The position numbers and the translations under genes are program-made. From assembly GCA_020853525.1 (NCBI GenBank), contig JADYYS010000034.1, positions 1 to 36,252 of the forward strand: a stretch of DNA of 36,252 nucleotides. The letters are read 5' to 3'. The notes under the pieces were generated by a model. That model had not been told where the DNA came from, ran no database searches, and saw nothing but the letters and a program-made list of their open reading frames with translations. This stretch comes from Ardenticatenales bacterium. GTDB lineage: Bacteria > Chloroflexota > Anaerolineae > Epilineales > Epilineaceae. Positions 1 through 7,569 of the stretch are shown here, in pieces (the stretch's first letter is position 1; every line of letters starts with the position of its first letter).

Positions 1-1
1 C

Positions 2-115
2 GAAGGCGAGTACCCCGGCGACGACTGGACGCTCCGCATCACCGACAACGGCGCCGGCGACCAGGGCAAGCTCCTGAACTGGACGATCCAACTCCGAACC
101 CGCACGAACTACTAA
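2..115 (+). CDS. C-terminal end of a P-domain (proprotein convertase P/Homo B) protein, 5' truncated
   Basis: Only the last 37 codons are in the window, ending in TAA at 113-115. They read as the end of a P/Homo B domain: the segment DDWTLRITDNGAGDQGKLLN followed by WTIQL matches the family signature 'G-x-W-x-L-x-(V/I)-x-D-x-x-x-x-D-x-G-x-L-x-x-W'. In bacteria this jelly-roll domain usually sits at the C-terminus of secreted subtilisin-like or metallo-proteases and other exported proteins. The catalytic part, if any, lies outside the window, so the full protein cannot be named. No anchor or sorting signal follows the domain. Confidence 0.8.
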   Translation, partial: EGEYPGDDWTLRITDNGAGDQGKLLNWTIQLRTRTNY

Positions 116-211
116 CCCCAGCGACGAAAGCCCCAGCGACGAGAGCCCCGACGCCGCCACCGCCGCCGAACGGGAACGGCACGCGCACTCTCACGCACCA
201 CACGACGACAC

Positions 212-238
212 GGACCACACGGACCACACGGACCACAC
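212..238. repeat. 9-bp tandem repeat, three exact copies
   Basis: GGACCACAC is repeated exactly at 212-220, 221-229 and 230-238, with degenerate flanking copies (CACGACGACA before, GACG after). It is non-coding and lies 97 bp downstream of the P-domain gene stop. Confidence 0.85.
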
Positions 239-295
239 GACGCGACAACATCGCACGGTTTGACCGATCGACCTCCGACACCTGATTCGATCGAC

Positions 296-334
296 CACCG
301 CGGCCCCCTCGACACCAACGAGGGGGCCGCGGTG
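296..334. terminator. Perfect 16-bp stem hairpin, terminator-like
   Basis: The arm CACCGCGGCCCCCTCG (296-311) is exactly complementary to 319-334, with a 7-nt loop (ACACCAA). It lies between convergent genes and could end transcription from either side. It has no T-tract on either strand, so it is not a canonical intrinsic terminator; U-less hairpins are common in very GC-rich genomes. Confidence 0.6.
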
Positions 335-406
335 CATGTGCCACCGACGCCCGTGATCCCCGCCCATGATGCCGGACCGCCGCGTCCCCATCCGACGTCC
401 GCGTGG

Positions 407-426
407 GGGCGACGCATGCGTCGCCC
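407..426. repeat. 20-bp perfect palindrome, dispersed repeat copy A
   Basis: GGGCGACGCATGCGTCGCCC is its own reverse complement. An 18-base stretch recurs with one mismatch at 19769-19786, and structurally similar palindromes occur at 28541-28558 and 28576-28593. All lie in or at the edges of intergenic regions. It looks like a small dispersed palindromic element family. Confidence 0.7.
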
Positions 427-712
427 GCGGGCCGCCCGCAATGCATGGTGCGCGGGACACGCGTCGGCGATGGCGTCGCGGCGGCGTTGCCGGCGATGTT
501 GGCGACGCGCACGGTCAGGATCCGCTCGGTGTCCCGCATGTGCGCCATCGCCCGCCGGTGGGCGTCGTCGATGTCCGCAAGCGCCTCGGTGTGCCGGGCG
601 GCCCGAAATCACCTCTGAATGACCTCCCGGTACGCATGCGTACTTCGACGCAGTCCGCCTGCCGAATCGGGGCGGGTCCACCAGCCGAATCGGGCCCCAT
701 CCCGCCGTGCCG

Positions 713-2638
713 TCAGCGATCGCGCAGGGTGAGCGGCAGCGCGAGACCGGGCGGCACGGCGCTGGCGAAGATCCGCTCGAGCCCGGCGTCGGCGCGCAGG
801 ATCCGGAAGCGCGGAACGCCCAGCCGCAGCGTCACGACGACGAGGCCGTCGTCGGCCGGGAAGATGCGCAGCGGGCGACCGTCGATCGTGCGCTCGCCGA
901 TAACCTTCCAATCGGATCCCCACGCCCGCACGCGCGTGCCCTCGGCAGCGCGGGTGATCGTGAACAGTCGACCCGCCTGCCAGGCGGCGTCGTCGATCCG
1001 CGTCGACAGGTTGCGGATCTGCCGCAGCCCGATCGCTTCGTAGACGTCGCCCGTGCCCAGCACGACGACGCTCCCGTCCGGCGCGACGCGCACCGGGTGG
1101 TCGACTTCGAACTCGCTGTGATACGGCGATTCGAACTCGCCGGCGATGCGACCGAACTCGTCGATCTCCTCGGCGAGGAGCTCGCTCGGGATCGTGTAGT
1201 CGTCCAAGTAATACATCCGCCGTCGGACGGCGCTCCAGACGTACGCGTCGGAGAGCTCGTTCCACTCATGCGCGCTGATCCGGCCCCCGTTCGGCGCGAA
1301 TACGAAGTGCGTCGTGTGGCGCCCGCCGCTGCGGTCGCTGGCGAAGAGGAACGGTCCGGCCACGGCCAGGCCCTGGGTGGGCAGCGGGGTTTGCGCGAAC
1401 GGCCGTTCGGCTGCGTCGTCGTCCGGGAGGATCCGGGAGATCGAACCGTCGGCGTAGGCCAGGAAGAGCCGCCGCGGATCGTCGCCGTACGCCATGTGTT
1501 CGGGCGCATCGAGGAGCGGGATCGCGGCCACGTAACTCCGCCCCGGCACGGACCACCGGAACACGTTGCGGTGCGCCTTGGACAGCATGTAGAGGACGCC
1601 GTCGCGGCCGGCGGCGATGGCGTCCGGCGTGTATGCCAGGCCGCTCGGGTCGACGGTCGGCGCGGGCGGGCGGGGCCGGAACGCGCTCAGGGGCACGGCG
1701 GTCGCGGCCACGCCGCGCGGCGCGGCCACGGCGAAGGTGTACACGACGTCGCCGTCACTCGCCACGGCCAGCGCCGGCGCTTCCGGCACGAAGCGTCCGA
1801 TCTCGATCAGGTCCGACGACAGCGCGACAAGCGCGTCGGGGCGCGCGAGGACGATCGTGTCGCCGAGCGCGGTCAGATCGGTGAAGGCACCGCCCAGGCT
1901 GCCCGAGTAGCCAAGTTCGGCCGTGTCGTACACGATGCCCGAGTCGTCTGCGACCAGGCGTTCGCCCGGCAGGACGAACGTGCGGGTGCCGCGGGGGTAG
2001 GCGTCGTGATAGGGGCTCTCGATCGTGCCGCCGAACGTCCCGTCCGCGTTCAGCGCGGTCCACAGGATGTCGTTCGGGATGACGCCGGTGCTGTGCCAGA
2101 AGAGCTTGCGTGCGACGGGTGCGACGGACAGCCCCGCCACGCCGGTGAACGTGGCCCGGCCGATCGGCGCCCCGGTCACCGGGTGCACGCTCGTCAGCCG
2201 TGCGTTCTCGGCCACGACAAGCGATCCGGCCACCAGGAGCAGGTCGATGACGGACCACTCGGCCGCGTACAGCGAGACCTCGCCCGTGCCGTCCGTCGCC
2301 ATCCGGACGACTCGCGGGCCGTAGGCTGCGAACAGGGCGTCGTCGCCGGCACGGAAGGCGGTCGGCGCGTCCGTCAGGGGCACGGCCGGAAGCCACGTGC
2401 CGGTCGCCAGGTCGAAGCGCTCGACCCGTGGCGGCGCCGCGAACGGGAAGTAGGCGATGCCGGCGGCGGTGCTCGCCGGCAGCCACGGCGCATCGGCCGC
2501 CGCGACGGTGCCGCGGGCTGCGTCGGCCCCCTCGACCCCGTCGTCTCGCGGCGCCGCCAGCGCGGGCGCACCGCTCGAGGTCGCCACGATGCCGAGAATA
2601 CAGGCCAGCATCAGGATGGAACGCGCTCGGCGCGGCAT
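713..2638 (-). CDS. Secreted tandem-duplicated beta-propeller-like protein
   Basis: A 641-residue exported protein. The start at 2638 gives a clean signal peptide (MPRRARS, a hydrophobic stretch to about 24, then an APALAA cleavage region). An alternative start at 2704 overlaps the stop of the upstream gene as TGATG but adds 22 charged residues before the signal, so 2638 is preferred. The mature protein is rich in short beta-strand-like repeats, as in WD40/PQQ-type propellers. It contains two homologous halves about 296 residues apart: 'GVIPNDILW...GGTIESPYH' (about 186-211) and 'YTIPSELLA...GEFESPYH' (about 481-507). No catalytic motif, anchor or sorting tail is visible. It is the last gene of the minus-strand cluster with the dikinase-like and methyltransferase/phytase-like genes, suggesting co-expression and an envelope role. 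The function is unknown; the propeller fold is an inference from repeat texture. Confidence 0.8.
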   Translation of the reverse strand: MPRRARSILMLACILGIVATSSGAPALAAPRDDGVEGADAARGTVAAADAPWLPASTAAGIAYFPFAAPPRVERFDLATGTWLPAVPLTDAPTAFRAGDDALFAAYGPRVVRMATDGTGEVSLYAAEWSVIDLLLVAGSLVVAENARLTSVHPVTGAPIGRATFTGVAGLSVAPVARKLFWHSTGVIPNDILWTALNADGTFGGTIESPYHDAYPRGTRTFVLPGERLVADDSGIVYDTAELGYSGSLGGAFTDLTALGDTIVLARPDALVALSSDLIEIGRFVPEAPALAVASDGDVVYTFAVAAPRGVAATAVPLSAFRPRPPAPTVDPSGLAYTPDAIAAGRDGVLYMLSKAHRNVFRWSVPGRSYVAAIPLLDAPEHMAYGDDPRRLFLAYADGSISRILPDDDAAERPFAQTPLPTQGLAVAGPFLFASDRSGGRHTTHFVFAPNGGRISAHEWNELSDAYVWSAVRRRMYYLDDYTIPSELLAEEIDEFGRIAGEFESPYHSEFEVDHPVRVAPDGSVVVLGTGDVYEAIGLRQIRNLSTRIDDAAWQAGRLFTITRAAEGTRVRAWGSDWKVIGERTIDGRPLRIFPADDGLVVVTLRLGVPRFRILRADAGLERIFASAVPPGLALPLTLRDR

Positions 2639-2703
2639 GGGTGGAACGCCTTCGAGGCTGTCTGCGAAGTCGACCTCAAGCCGTGATCCGCGCCGCCGCT
2701 CCA

Positions 2704-5127
2704 TCACCGATTGAGTACCCGCGGCAACCACACCGTATGGCTTGCCCCGCCCTCCGGCGTCGGCCTCGCGGTCGGCCTCGCGGTGGGCATCGCCGTCGCC
2801 CGCTCCGTCGCCCGCTCCGTCGCCCGCTCCGTCGCCACGGACGTCCGCCCCGGCGTCGGCGTCGCACCCCCCGGCTCCGTCGCCGCCCCGTCGGAGATCC
2901 ACGGCCGGGCCTGCTTGATCTCCAGGGCGTCGTCCGCGGTGACCTTGTACTCGACCTCCATGTGGAAGTTCGGGTTGGCCGCCTCGTCGTAGAGGGACTG
3001 GAACTCCGATCGGATGACGCCGAGGTAGCGCCGCATGGAGTCCAGGTGCTTGTCGGCGAGGATCTGCCGGCCATCGGCCACCTGATTGGACGGGCGCACG
3101 ATGGTGTAGCCGCTGCCTTCGGCGGCGCCCAGGAGGATCTCTTCGGGGACGGAGAGCGCGTCCGGGTTCGTCACGAGGTTCTCGCCCACCTGCGTGTTGA
3201 GGTAGTACGAGCCGGTGGTCCCGTAGATGGGGTCGGTCGTCACGCCCACGCCGTTGGCCGCCTCGTCCGCGTAGTTGGCGTGCACGAGCACGCCCATGGC
3301 CGTCTGGAAGTGGTCGACACGGTAGTACTGGCGCTCGTCGAAGGCGCGGAACGTCCAGGTGCTGGCGAAGACCTGCTTGATCGTCTCGGCGATGTGTCCC
3401 TCGTCGGGCCGGTGGGTGTACGAGTCGTAGAGGCCGGCGCCGCTGAAGCCCGGCAGATCCTCGTTGTTCGTGCTGGACCGGCAGCGGATGGGCTGGCCGA
3501 TCGGGAAGGACGCCTGCATCGTCGCCAGCGCGTCCATCATCCACTGCGGCATCGAGCCGTCCTCGATCTTGTCCCGGAACGCCGCCAGCCGCGTCTCCTG
3601 GACGTCGTAGTCGCTCTGGAACGCCGGGTCGGCGAGCATGGCTCGAACGTCGTCGTAAAAGCCGTTGTGCGTCATGAAGGCGTCGTAGAACGCGAACGGG
3701 ACCGCGAAGCCGTTCGGGATCGCGCCTTCGGGGAAGCCGAAGCGTCGCATCGCGGCCACGTTGGCGGCCTTGACGCCGAAGCGCGGCCAGTCGGCGAAGC
3801 CGATCGTGTCCAGCGGCGCGATGGCGCCGGCGGTCAGATCGCGGACCGGTGTCTGCGGCTCGGCCGGGCGGCGCGCGGCGTGGTGGGCCTCGACCTCGGC
3901 CAGCGTCGCCTCGCGCAGCACGTAGCCGGCGGCGGCCACCTTGTAGTAGACGTGCTTGCCGACCAGGCGTGTGACGGCGTCATCCTGGAGGGCATCGGCG
4001 ATGTAGGCGTTGGGGACACCGTCCTGGATGGCGCGCAGGTTCACGTGCGACAGCGGTGTCTGCGGCACGGTGGTGAGGATGCCCGCCACCCGCGGCATCT
4101 CGTTCGGCAGCGCCGCGTAGATCACGACGTCCCGCGGGTTCGGCCGCGCGTTGGGGTCCATGACCGTGAGCAGCCCGTAGCCCTCGGCCAGGTTCAGCGC
4201 GAGGTAGCGCGTCGGGCCGAAGATCTCGTCGTCCAGGATGATCTTGATGCGCGAGGCGTCGTAGAGCGCCTTCTCCTGGCGGTAGCGCGGCAGGGCCGCG
4301 TTGGGCATGGGGTAGTAGAACCAGTTGTTCTGCAGGAGCGGCATGTTCCTGGCGAAGAGCTCGTAGGCCATCTGCACGTCGGCGAACGCATAGTTGTCGT
4401 TCGGCTCGAACTCGAAGCGGTAGACGCCCATGCTCCCGCCGGGGCCTGTAACGTGGGGGTGGTAGACGATCTCGCCGCGCATCTGCCCGGGCACGCGCCC
4501 GCCCCCGCCCCGCCCACCGCCGGGGATGCCGATGGCGCGCGCGAAGCTGCCGTGGGCCCGGTGCGTGACGGAGTTCATGAAGTAGACCCTGGGTCGTTCG
4601 GTGTTCGCATCGAGGATGTAGAACTTCACGAACTCCAGGTCCTTGAGGTGACCGTCGATGGCCACCTCCTCGCCCTGGTACGACAGCGCCTCGAACGCCG
4701 CCCGGTCCGGGATGGCCACGGCGCCGTTGACGATGTCGATGGCGGGCGACGCGTTGAACGGGCCGAGCCGGCCCACGTCGTTGAACTCCGTGACGTCGTC
4801 CATCCCGTCGCCGTCCTGGTCGCCCGGCGCCGCGAGCGGATAGCGCACGACGCGGTAGTGCGCCTCGGGGTACGCCGCGAGCCCTTCGGTCAGCGTCGTC
4901 GTGCCCTCGCGGCCGAGCGCCATCGCAACCGCGTGCTCGGGGCCGGCGGGGAGGGTGTCGCGGACGTGCAGCACGTAGTACCGGTCCGGCGTCGAGGCCA
5001 CCTGGACGCGCGCCCGCCCCGCGGCGTCGACGAAGAACGCCTTCGGCGGCTGTTCGTCCTGCGCCGAGGCGCCGGTGGCCGCGAGGGCGGCGAGGAGCAC
5101 GGCAAGGATCGGGGCCACGTATTTCAT
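2704..5127 (-). CDS. Secreted dikinase-like protein: phosphohistidine-type domain followed by PEP/pyruvate-binding ATP-grasp domain
   Basis: 807 residues. A signal peptide (1-22, ending ASA before Q) begins it. A D/G-rich calcium-loop-like segment DQDGDGMDDV lies at 103-112 and a Gly-rich insertion at 203-211. A swivel-domain-like stretch, ILTTVPQTPLSHVNLRA (350-366), has His361 at the place of the phosphorylated His of PEP-utilising enzymes. Then comes a PPDK_N-type ATP-grasp region: FGVKAANVAAM (450-460), IRCRSSTNNEDLPGFSGAG (547-565), STWTFRAFDERQYYR (589-603), GVGVTTDP (626-633) and the closing EIKQARPW (736-743). In PEP synthase and PPDK the ATP-grasp domain comes first; here the histidine domain precedes it, as in glucan, water dikinases. 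No TIM-barrel PEP domain is present. The C-terminus has TERA and PTAR repeats, then HTVWLPRVLNR. It starts 63 bp after the preceding gene. Activity is inferred; acceptor and phosphate donor outside the cytoplasm are unknown. Confidence 0.85.
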   Translation of the reverse strand: MKYVAPILAVLLAALAATGASAQDEQPPKAFFVDAAGRARVQVASTPDRYYVLHVRDTLPAGPEHAVAMALGREGTTTLTEGLAAYPEAHYRVVRYPLAAPGDQDGDGMDDVTEFNDVGRLGPFNASPAIDIVNGAVAIPDRAAFEALSYQGEEVAIDGHLKDLEFVKFYILDANTERPRVYFMNSVTHRAHGSFARAIGIPGGGRGGGGRVPGQMRGEIVYHPHVTGPGGSMGVYRFEFEPNDNYAFADVQMAYELFARNMPLLQNNWFYYPMPNAALPRYRQEKALYDASRIKIILDDEIFGPTRYLALNLAEGYGLLTVMDPNARPNPRDVVIYAALPNEMPRVAGILTTVPQTPLSHVNLRAIQDGVPNAYIADALQDDAVTRLVGKHVYYKVAAAGYVLREATLAEVEAHHAARRPAEPQTPVRDLTAGAIAPLDTIGFADWPRFGVKAANVAAMRRFGFPEGAIPNGFAVPFAFYDAFMTHNGFYDDVRAMLADPAFQSDYDVQETRLAAFRDKIEDGSMPQWMMDALATMQASFPIGQPIRCRSSTNNEDLPGFSGAGLYDSYTHRPDEGHIAETIKQVFASTWTFRAFDERQYYRVDHFQTAMGVLVHANYADEAANGVGVTTDPIYGTTGSYYLNTQVGENLVTNPDALSVPEEILLGAAEGSGYTIVRPSNQVADGRQILADKHLDSMRRYLGVIRSEFQSLYDEAANPNFHMEVEYKVTADDALEIKQARPWISDGAATEPGGATPTPGRTSVATERATERATERATAMPTARPTARPTPEGGASHTVWLPRVLNR
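2794..2838. repeat. 12-bp in-frame tandem repeat in the dikinase-like gene
   Basis: CGTCGCCCGCTC is repeated exactly at 2794-2805, 2806-2817 and 2818-2829, with a partial fourth copy. On the coding (minus) strand it gives the TERATERATERAT linker. A neighbouring 12-bp repeat (CGGCCTCGCGGT, about 2761-2784) encodes PTARPTAR. Length variation between strains would change only linker length. Confidence 0.85.
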
Positions 5128-5190
5128 CGGGGGTCTCCCAGCGACGAGGGGTGCGCGTTCGTAGGCACAACGGATGGCAGCGGGGATGGG

Positions 5191-7296
5191 TTAGCGCCGC
5201 AGCGACGCCGACGGGGTCGCTGTGGCCGCCGGCCCGTCCTCGCACCGGAGTCCGGTGGCCGCCACGATGCGGTCCCAGCCGACGAGGGCGACCTCGGTGT
5301 CGTCGTTCACGGCGGCGAAGAGGCCGTCGGGATGGCCGGGCAGCGGTTGCCGGGTCGAGGCGATGCCGTCCGTGAGGCGGACGCCGTACAGGACCAGCCG
5401 ACCGAGGTGGGCCCAGCTCCGGCGGTCGAAGAACTCGAAATCGGACGCGTCGATCTTCTGGTCGGACACGATCACGAGGCCGCGGCCGTCGTCGTGCCCG
5501 TCGGGACCGCGGCACGCGTACAGGGCGATGCCCTCGGCGTCGGCCTCGAAGATGCCCCCGCCGCCGAAGTGCGCCACGCCGCCGCGCTCGAACGGGCCGC
5601 CGTCCGGGCGGTAGGCGAACACGCCGCCGTGGCGGGTCTCGTCCGGGATGTAGAGGATGTGCTCGACGTCGTCGGCCAGCAGCGTCTCCACGGCGTGCCC
5701 CGTCTGGAAGCTGCCCAGCGCCGCGCCGTCCGCCGGATCGAAGGCATACACCCGGTCGTCGGCCGAGGCGTAGAGACGCTTGGCACCGTCGGGGAGCGTG
5801 AGCAGCGCCAGGTTGGGCTCGGTGCGCAGATCCACCCGGCCCGCGGCGAGCGCGCCGAGGGACGCGAGCCGGGGCAGCGCGAAGGCCGCGATGGTGGACG
5901 ACGGCCGGGACACGGACACGTAGACGCGATCCAGGTCCTGGTCGACGACGATACCGTTGACCACCGAGCCGTCGGAGAAGCCGGGATCCTGGAGCGCGGG
6001 CCGCTCCGCGCCCTCGAACGGCCACCGCCAGACCTCGACGCGCCGGTTGCCCTTGGCGGTGACGAGCAGCAGCGTGTCCTTCGCGTCCGGCGCCTCCCAG
6101 AAGGCCAGGCTGTCGACGACGCTCCCGCTCCCGTCCAGCCGGAGCTCCGGCTCGAGCCGGACGACGCCGAAGGGCGCGAAGTCGGACGGGATCGGGCCGG
6201 CGGTGGAGGACGTCGCCGTCGGCGTGGGCGGCGCGGTCGGCGTTGCCCCGGGGATCGACGACGCCGTGGGCGTCGCCGGGGCGGGACCTGCGAACGGCGT
6301 GGCGTGCCGGGGAGTGGCGAGCCGGACGAGGAGCGGGAGGTGCACGTGCTGCCCCGGCTCCTGGGCCGACGCGATCCGGACGGCGCGGGCGGGTCCATCG
6401 GCCGCGCTGGGCCGCGCATCTCCGTGGGGCGGGTGCGGCCGGGCGGCGATCAGGGCAGGGACGAGCGCGGCGGCGAGCACGAGGAAGGTTGCTCGTGCTC
6501 GATCGGGGGCGCGCGCGCGGCCGCGGCTACGCGGCGGCCGACCTGCAGCGATCGCCCGCCGCTCCACCACGATCACGTGCGACAACCCGAACCATCGCAG
6601 CGGCGTCCGTTCCAGGCCGTACGTCACTGCCCGCGCGATTCGCCCAAGCGCCGGCCGCCGCGCCGCCAGGTTGTCGTAGCCCGGGAAGATGCAGCCGTGG
6701 TGGACGATGTCGACGTCGTCGCGGAGCGCTTCGAACAGCGCGCGCAGCGAGCGGCGGGTGTAGACGCGAACGTGGGGCGCAAGGCGGTTGCGCAGCGTGT
6801 CCGGCAGCCAGTTCACGAGCGGGATGTTGCCGAAGCGGTACCGGCCCCGCCAGATGATGCCGTGCGTCTCGAACGGCCAGAGCCGGTTCGGGACGAAGAC
6901 GATCAGCCGGCCGCCCGGCGCGAGCGTCCGGACGGCCTCGGCGGCGGTGGCGCGATCGTCGCGGACGTGCTCGAGGACCTCGTGGCTGAGGATCGCCCGG
7001 AACGTGCCGTCGGGGAAGGGCAGGTGCTCGCCCACGGCCGCCAGGACGTCGATCCCCCGCCGCCGCGCCTCGACGGCCCGCGGCCACTCGATCTCGGTGC
7101 CGATCGCCTGCGCACCCGCCTCGGCCATCCGCGCCGTGTAGACGCCGAGGCCGCAGCCGAGGTCGAGGGCGTCCCCGCCGGTGACGTCGACGAGACCGCG
7201 CAGGAGGGCGAAGCGGCGGTCCTGGCCGAAGCGCCAGACGGCGGAGGGGAGGCCGCGGAGTTCGGCGGCGTGCTCGGGAGCGTGCGTGTCGTTCAT
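5191..7296 (-). CDS. SAM methyltransferase fused through a membrane helix to an extracytoplasmic phytase-like beta-propeller
   Basis: 701 residues from ATG 7296. Residues 15-245 are a class I methyltransferase: motif I ALDLGCGLGVYTARM (43-57), the acidic motif TEIEW, and FPDGTFRAILSHEVLEHV (94-111). Arg-rich sequence (246-268) is followed by one hydrophobic helix (269-285), so topology is predicted N-inside/C-outside. Next come HVHLPLLV and a Pro/Thr-rich linker (320-370), then a phytase-type propeller (375-680) with AKGNRRVEVWRW (414-425), EADAEGIALY (584-593), GLVIVSDQ (606-613) and GHPDGLFAAVND (654-665). These resemble the SDQ and 'DGLF' positions of 3-phytase/BPP domains. No stop separates the parts, although the methyltransferase reads as complete near 245 and the next stretch resembles a signal peptide. 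An internal GTG near codon 241 or 244 could start a separate secreted protein. First gene of the minus-strand cluster. Phytate as substrate is not established. Confidence 0.78.
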   Translation of the reverse strand: MNDTHAPEHAAELRGLPSAVWRFGQDRRFALLRGLVDVTGGDALDLGCGLGVYTARMAEAGAQAIGTEIEWPRAVEARRRGIDVLAAVGEHLPFPDGTFRAILSHEVLEHVRDDRATAAEAVRTLAPGGRLIVFVPNRLWPFETHGIIWRGRYRFGNIPLVNWLPDTLRNRLAPHVRVYTRRSLRALFEALRDDVDIVHHGCIFPGYDNLAARRPALGRIARAVTYGLERTPLRWFGLSHVIVVERRAIAAGRPPRSRGRARAPDRARATFLVLAAALVPALIAARPHPPHGDARPSAADGPARAVRIASAQEPGQHVHLPLLVRLATPRHATPFAGPAPATPTASSIPGATPTAPPTPTATSSTAGPIPSDFAPFGVVRLEPELRLDGSGSVVDSLAFWEAPDAKDTLLLVTAKGNRRVEVWRWPFEGAERPALQDPGFSDGSVVNGIVVDQDLDRVYVSVSRPSSTIAAFALPRLASLGALAAGRVDLRTEPNLALLTLPDGAKRLYASADDRVYAFDPADGAALGSFQTGHAVETLLADDVEHILYIPDETRHGGVFAYRPDGGPFERGGVAHFGGGGIFEADAEGIALYACRGPDGHDDGRGLVIVSDQKIDASDFEFFDRRSWAHLGRLVLYGVRLTDGIASTRQPLPGHPDGLFAAVNDDTEVALVGWDRIVAATGLRCEDGPAATATPSASLRR

Positions 7297-7569
7297 GTCG
7301 GTCACAGGATAGGCATGGCCGGGCGGGGAGCAAGGATGGAACGACGCGCCGCCGCAGTGATCGGTGCGGAGTTCGGTGCAACGTTCGATGTGGTGACCGA
7401 TGCAGCTGCGGTCGCGCGCGAACCTCTGGACTAGAATGTGGGTAACGCTCGGCACGTCCGATGCGACGATTCAGGGGCCCGGCCGGCCCCGGCACATCGT
7501 CCGCCCTCACCCGACGCGAAGGCCCCCACGCTCTCCGGGGCTCCGCGTCTGCAGATAGGCGCGCTCCCC
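7297..7569. promoter_or_regulatory. Divergent intergenic region with a possible -10 element
   Basis: This 273-bp region separates the minus-strand methyltransferase/phytase-like gene from trxB, so it should hold both promoters. TAGAAT (7432-7437, five of six consensus bases) is a possible -10 for trxB, but no good -35 lies 16-18 bp upstream. Nothing recognisable as a riboswitch or operator was seen. Confidence 0.3.

Larger units (their letters stand above)
116..712. other. Non-coding interval of about 600 bp with repeats
   Basis: It lies between the P-domain gene on the plus strand and the convergent propeller gene ending at 713 on the minus strand. The open frames here are short, arginine-rich and mutually overlapping, without ribosome binding sites or recognisable domains. 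It holds a 9-bp tandem repeat (212-238), a perfect 16-bp hairpin (296-334) and a 20-bp palindrome (407-426), all described separately. The short direct repeat GCCGAATCGGG occurs twice between 660 and 695. Confidence 0.6.

Noticed and set aside
39-700. Several arginine-rich short frames in the first 700 bp
   Set aside because: They overlap each other on both strands, span the hairpin and palindrome, and show no conserved motif or translation signal.
2702-2704. ATG at 2704 overlapping the dikinase stop as TGATG, as start of the propeller gene
   Set aside because: It would place 22 charged residues before a good signal peptide; the ATG at 2638 gives a normal export signal. Translational coupling remains possible.
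2428-7434. A 1668-codon open frame on the plus strand, opposite the secreted cluster
   Set aside because: It is antisense to three genes with signal peptides and recognised domains, has no ribosome binding site or motif, and shows the repetitive composition of a complementary-strand shadow.
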